From Owenia fusiformis (taxonomy: Eukaryota > Annelida > Polychaeta > Sabellida > Oweniidae): a DNA stretch of 64,000 nt. A program made the translations under genes and the position numbers. The DNA lies in NCBI GenBank assembly GCA_903813345.2, contig CAIIXF020000009.1, forward strand, positions 36,387,759 to 36,451,758. Direction: 5' to 3'. Position 1 is the stretch's first letter, and each line of letters opens with the position of its first letter. The notes under the pieces were generated by a model that was not told the origin of the DNA, ran no database searches, and was given only the letters and a program-made list of their open reading frames with translations. Of this stretch, positions 60,577-64,000 are shown piece after piece.

Positions 60577-60750
60577 TCAGGCCCGTAGCCAGGATTTGCC
60601 AAGGGGATTCACTTTTTGAAATATTCCAGGGGGTCACTTAAAAATGCTCAGAATGGTGAAAAACTGCATGATTTTGAAAGATTCTTGGCCAGGGGGGGGG
60701 GGATCGCTCAAGCGAACCCATCGAACCCCCCCCCTTGGCTACGGGCCTGG
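60577..60750 (-). mobile_element. Family-4 dispersed repeat, inverse copy
   Basis: TCAGGCCCGTAGCC at the left and GGCTACGGGCCTG at the right form inverted ends. The interior is the reverse complement of words in 23856-24060 (GAATGGTGAAAAACTGCATG, CCAAGGGGATTCACTTTTTG). Confidence 0.8.
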
Positions 60751-61137
60751 GGATTTTTCAAAAACAAGCACGACCAAGAATGATATGTGCCGAAATATTT
60801 TTTGTTCTCCCTTTAATCTTGTTTTTCACATCGCTGAACTTAAACTGGCTTCACCGTATCCTCAAAAAGGAATCTCTGGTTACTTAACTTTTGTTAGTGA
60901 CTATACGAAATCTGTAAAGCTGTAAAATACAAACGACTTGGTTTTATGGTATAAGATATTGACTTGAAGATATTTACGTCACTTTAAGACATTTATTTAA
61001 TTAGAAGATAAGTACACACACTCGTCTAGTCTAATACGCCTTAGTACTAAGTCTCAGATAACAAAAGAAAACTCAACAAGTCGCATCATGTGATGTAAAT
61101 ATACATGTTAACATTGCCATGATACACACAATATTGA

Positions 61138-61144
61138 TATAAAA
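61138..61144 (+). promoter_or_regulatory. TATA box of the cathepsin-like gene
   Basis: TATAAAA lies 54-60 bp before the start codon at 61198, leaving room for transcription to start near 61168 with a 5' UTR of about 30 nt. Confidence 0.55.
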
Positions 61145-61197
61145 TAAACACTACACTACACCACTTTGAAAATTGACTGAAAACACTGTTTTCCAAA

Positions 61198-61428
61198 ATG
61201 ATCTTGTTTCTTTCATTAATACTGTGTACATCGATGGTTCACACATTTCCATCAACTAACCGGACTGAAGAGTGGGAAGTATGGAAGAACAAATTCATGA
61301 AAACGTATAAGACGCAGGAGATCGAGCAGATGAAGAAAGTAAAATGGATTGAGAATTTGTTGTTTGTGCAGACACATCGTCAGCAGAGCAGTGGTTTTGA
61401 TGTTGAGATGAATATGTTTGCAGATTTG
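61198..61428 (+). CDS. First exon of a cathepsin-L-like propeptide (I29) gene, partial
   Basis: The exon encodes 77 residues and ends at TTG followed by the donor GTGAGT. A signal peptide (about 1-18, MILFLSLILCTSMVHTFPS) is followed by the helical I29 inhibitor segment: WEVWKNKFMKTYKT, then an ERFNIN-like pattern with Glu43, Lys47, Trp50, Asn53 and Val57, and the GxNxFxD-like end with Asn72, Phe74 and Asp76. In papain-family proteases this segment blocks the active site until cleaved. The protease domain is not found before the end of the window; the intron carries nested inverted repeats. It may be a full cathepsin L, a stand-alone I29 inhibitor, or a truncated gene. Confidence 0.72.
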
Positions 61429-61515
61429 GTGAGTATTTCCTATATCAATTGGATTTTTATGATGAGGAATAGTCTGGATCAGTCCTCCATGACCATGTCT
61501 TTGACACTTACACGG

Positions 61516-63845
61516 TGCCCATGTCAATCTGCGCGCCTACTAAGCACACAGTTTTAAACTCTGACAAACTGCGAGCATATTTCAAAATCTTCTGTGTTAA
61601 GAATTTACAGTGTAAAGTTATATCTTTGTCTTTTTATCGTCATTTGCCGTTTATTCAGGCATTGCGTCTGTGTATAGTAGAATATATAGGATCACGTCAT
61701 CTGATTAAAGCAGCATCACGGGGGATAAGCAAAACGAGGGCGAAGCCACGGACTGCGACTCGCGTTATTCAAAACGAGGTTACAACGCATTATAGCTGAA
61801 CAATGGCGGTAAGTCCAAACTTAATTTGGAAGGCATGTTAGGATTTGGGGTAGATTATTGGTTTGGATATTCTACAGAATAGCTAGTATGTTCCAGTCGG
61901 TGATCAACATATTCATACTCCATCTGCAATGGCATTCTTGGTGCTCGGCTGTCCAATAGTTTAGCATGAACACAAATGAATTCGAAATCTGCCACAAAAA
62001 ATGTAATTTTGTCAATATTTGTCCCTAATATACCGATTTAAACAAAGGAATCAGAAATGACATCGAATTAATATAATTATTCATGTTCTGTTGTTACAAT
62101 TACATCTTCGTGTGGTATTTGGTAAGCGGAAAACGTACAATTACATAGAAAATAGGAATTTATAATAGTCACAGTCCATCCATCTGCCCAACGCAGTCCG
62201 CGACTCAGTGTTGCTTTATATCTGAAGCTGAACGCAATCACAGCCAAAGGTAGATAGCACAATGTGTGTACAGGTGTGGCCGAAATGGAGCAACTTTGGA
62301 CAAAATTGAATATAAAGGGCTATTTTAATAGACCTACATCGTGTCTCAATCCATTCTGCAAATATATACAAGCTGTCAAATACAGCTGAAATCATGAATT
62401 TATGGTAGCTAGCAATATTGATGGACTGTTGGAAAGATCATCCAAAATTACATTAACTCACCAACTCTCCAATTATTTGATATTTTCCTGATATCTTAAA
62501 TACTAGTTAATGTACCCTTCCCCAACAGCTTTTATTGCATCATCAAAAAGTTAATTGTTTCGCATTTCTACTTCTTATAAAAAGTCTCACCACTATCCAA
62601 TTATCTATATATTTAACCCTATCCACAAATTGGTTTGTAATAAACATATTACGCTGTCATCTTGCGCTCGACTGTTCTGCCAAATACGCTATTGAATTGC
62701 CATATTTCTAGGTCTTAAACGATACAATATAGCAATTTGGGACATTGATTCAGGTAATAGATATATGTTAATCAACGTAACTTTGAATGATAATCTGGAT
62801 GCTGACTTTCTTTTCCTGAAACAATAATAGCGTAGGAATATAGTTTACACTATCTTATTTATTTCGTGTTCGCGGCTGGACTGCGTTACTTAGAATATCA
62901 ATGGAGGCTGTGTTGCGTTGTTGAAATAGCTTTGCTTACTGGACTGCGTCCACTATGAATGCGCAGTTTGAATCTAATTTTCTCCTCATGAACACATTCT
63001 ATTATCAAATCATTTTCACGAATTATACTCAGAGCCTCAACTAACCTTTAGATATCAGAAACGTGTTAAAACTCCTTTCAAATGTATAGTAAATTAAATA
63101 ATATGCACATATTTTACAGGTAAAATCAGAACTTTGCTACTGTTTTAGCTTGATCTGGACAACTGCTTATTTTCTTATCTACAGACCAACAGTAGATACA
63201 GAGTAATATCTTGGTCACCGATTAGACACTACGATAGCATTTAAAATACATGGATTTCTCTATTTTGTCGGAAGAAGCAGAAGGCACTGCCGGATGTCCC
63301 TCCATTTTGGCGCTGGGCTGCGGTGTTGAGTTACGCGAGTCGCAGTCCGTGGCTTCGCCCTCGTTTTGCTTATCCCCCGTGAGCATAGTTTGTGTTCAAA
63401 ACGATAATACGCCATAAACGTGATTTAAACATTTTTCTTGTCAAACTGCGCGCCTGTTATTCACATGTATTTCCCAAACGGCGTGCCTAATATTTCCTAA
63501 CTGCTTGTTTTATATTATTAGAAAACGTAAGCGCCATATGTAAGGCACATATGTATCTAATAGTAGAACCCCATAATTGAAATATTTTGTGAGTCCATCC
63601 ACCAAGATGATGATCTGGAAATAAAAGTTTTTTCGTTCCCAACTCAATTGTTACTTCTATTATACATTTTGACTTTCAATATGAAAATCTCATAAAATCT
63701 GACGATAAAACAAAATTTCCACAGCTATATGAAAGACACCTACACCTGCCTCTGTAGAAATTTCAATGATAAGATGTAGTTTTGATAGTGTATGCGCGCA
63801 GTTTGTAATTTCCTGGCAAAAATAGGCGCGCAGTTTGCGCTTTAT
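61516..63845. repeat. Outer inverted repeat around a nested TIR element
   Basis: The segment 61516-61585 (with CTGCGCGCCTA and ACAAACTGCGAGCATA) is matched inversely by about 63780-63845 (TATGCGCGCAGTTTGT and TAGGCGCGCAGTTTG). A further CAAACTGCGCGCCTGTTA lies at 63444. This suggests an older element of about 2.3 kb into which the element at 61717-63381 was inserted. Confidence 0.55.
61717..63381. mobile_element. TIR element with 49-bp perfect termini
   Basis: The first 49 bp, starting CACGGGGGATAAGCAAAACG, are the exact reverse complement of the last 49 bp. The pentamer AGCAT flanks both ends (61712-61716 and 63382-63386) as a probable 5-bp target duplication. The interior has no transposase-like frame but repeats ACTGCGT and CGCGACT words. 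The perfect termini point to a young insertion. Confidence 0.82.
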
Positions 63846-64000
63846 TTCCTTTTAATCTCCTGATTATCTGTTTTAGCTCGAAATATTTTGAATTATACAT
63901 GATAAATGCGTAAGGAATTCAATATAAAACGAGTCTGAAGTATTTGTCATTTATGTTTAAAGTGCTATATCACCCGTTAAATCGGTGACGAAAATGCCAT
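63387..64000. other. End of window, no exon recognised
   Basis: Continues the presumed first intron of the cathepsin-like gene. Apart from the GCGCGCAGTTTG words noted for the outer inverted repeat, nothing was recognised. Confidence 0.4.

Overview
This is AT-rich animal (metazoan) nuclear DNA. The genes are split into short exons with GT-AG introns, carry TATA boxes, CCAAT boxes and AATAAA poly(A) signals, and show no ribosome-binding sites or operons. Three proteins are clearly conserved animal proteins (UBE2S, ZDHHC6, WBP2). The repeat content and divergence suggest a marine invertebrate, perhaps lophotrochozoan or ambulacrarian, but the sequence alone does not fix the phylum.

Layout: a foldback transposon (155-1152); UBE2S (+, 1720-5449, 5 exons); diverged repeats; ZDHHC6 (-, 16041-10384, 7 coding exons); a transposon-rich gap with hAT-like (17911-18401) and Mutator-like (19397-20951) elements whose target-site duplications can be read directly; a two-pass membrane protein with three PPxY-type motifs (-, 24429-22412); WBP2 (+, 28444-38618, 7 exons), whose introns hold a dead LINE, a TIR element and a 2-kb satellite-bearing element; a secreted Cys-rich protein of unknown family (-, 45221-41181, 3 exons); mariner-like and CpG-rich TIR elements (46377-49031) and a long inverted-repeat element (50322-52477); a predicted secreted peptide precursor (+, 54461-56460, with a TATA-driven noncoding first exon near 52741); and the first exon of a cathepsin-L-like I29 propeptide gene (+, 61198-61428), whose following intron carries nested inverted repeats.

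The genes do not form one pathway. UBE2S (K11 ubiquitin chain elongation with the APC/C), ZDHHC6 (ER S-palmitoylation) and WBP2 (WW-domain adaptor) are housekeeping or signalling genes. One suggestive link is that the PPxY membrane gene and WBP2 lie head-to-head about 4 kb apart and both encode WW-domain ligands.

Coding models were assembled by hand from reading frame, splice-site and phase consistency, using remembered family sequences only as a guide. No alignment or database search was run. The most novel content is the two unassigned secreted proteins (41181-45221 and 54461-56460), the CpG-dense TIR elements, and the dispersed families that share the same internal module.
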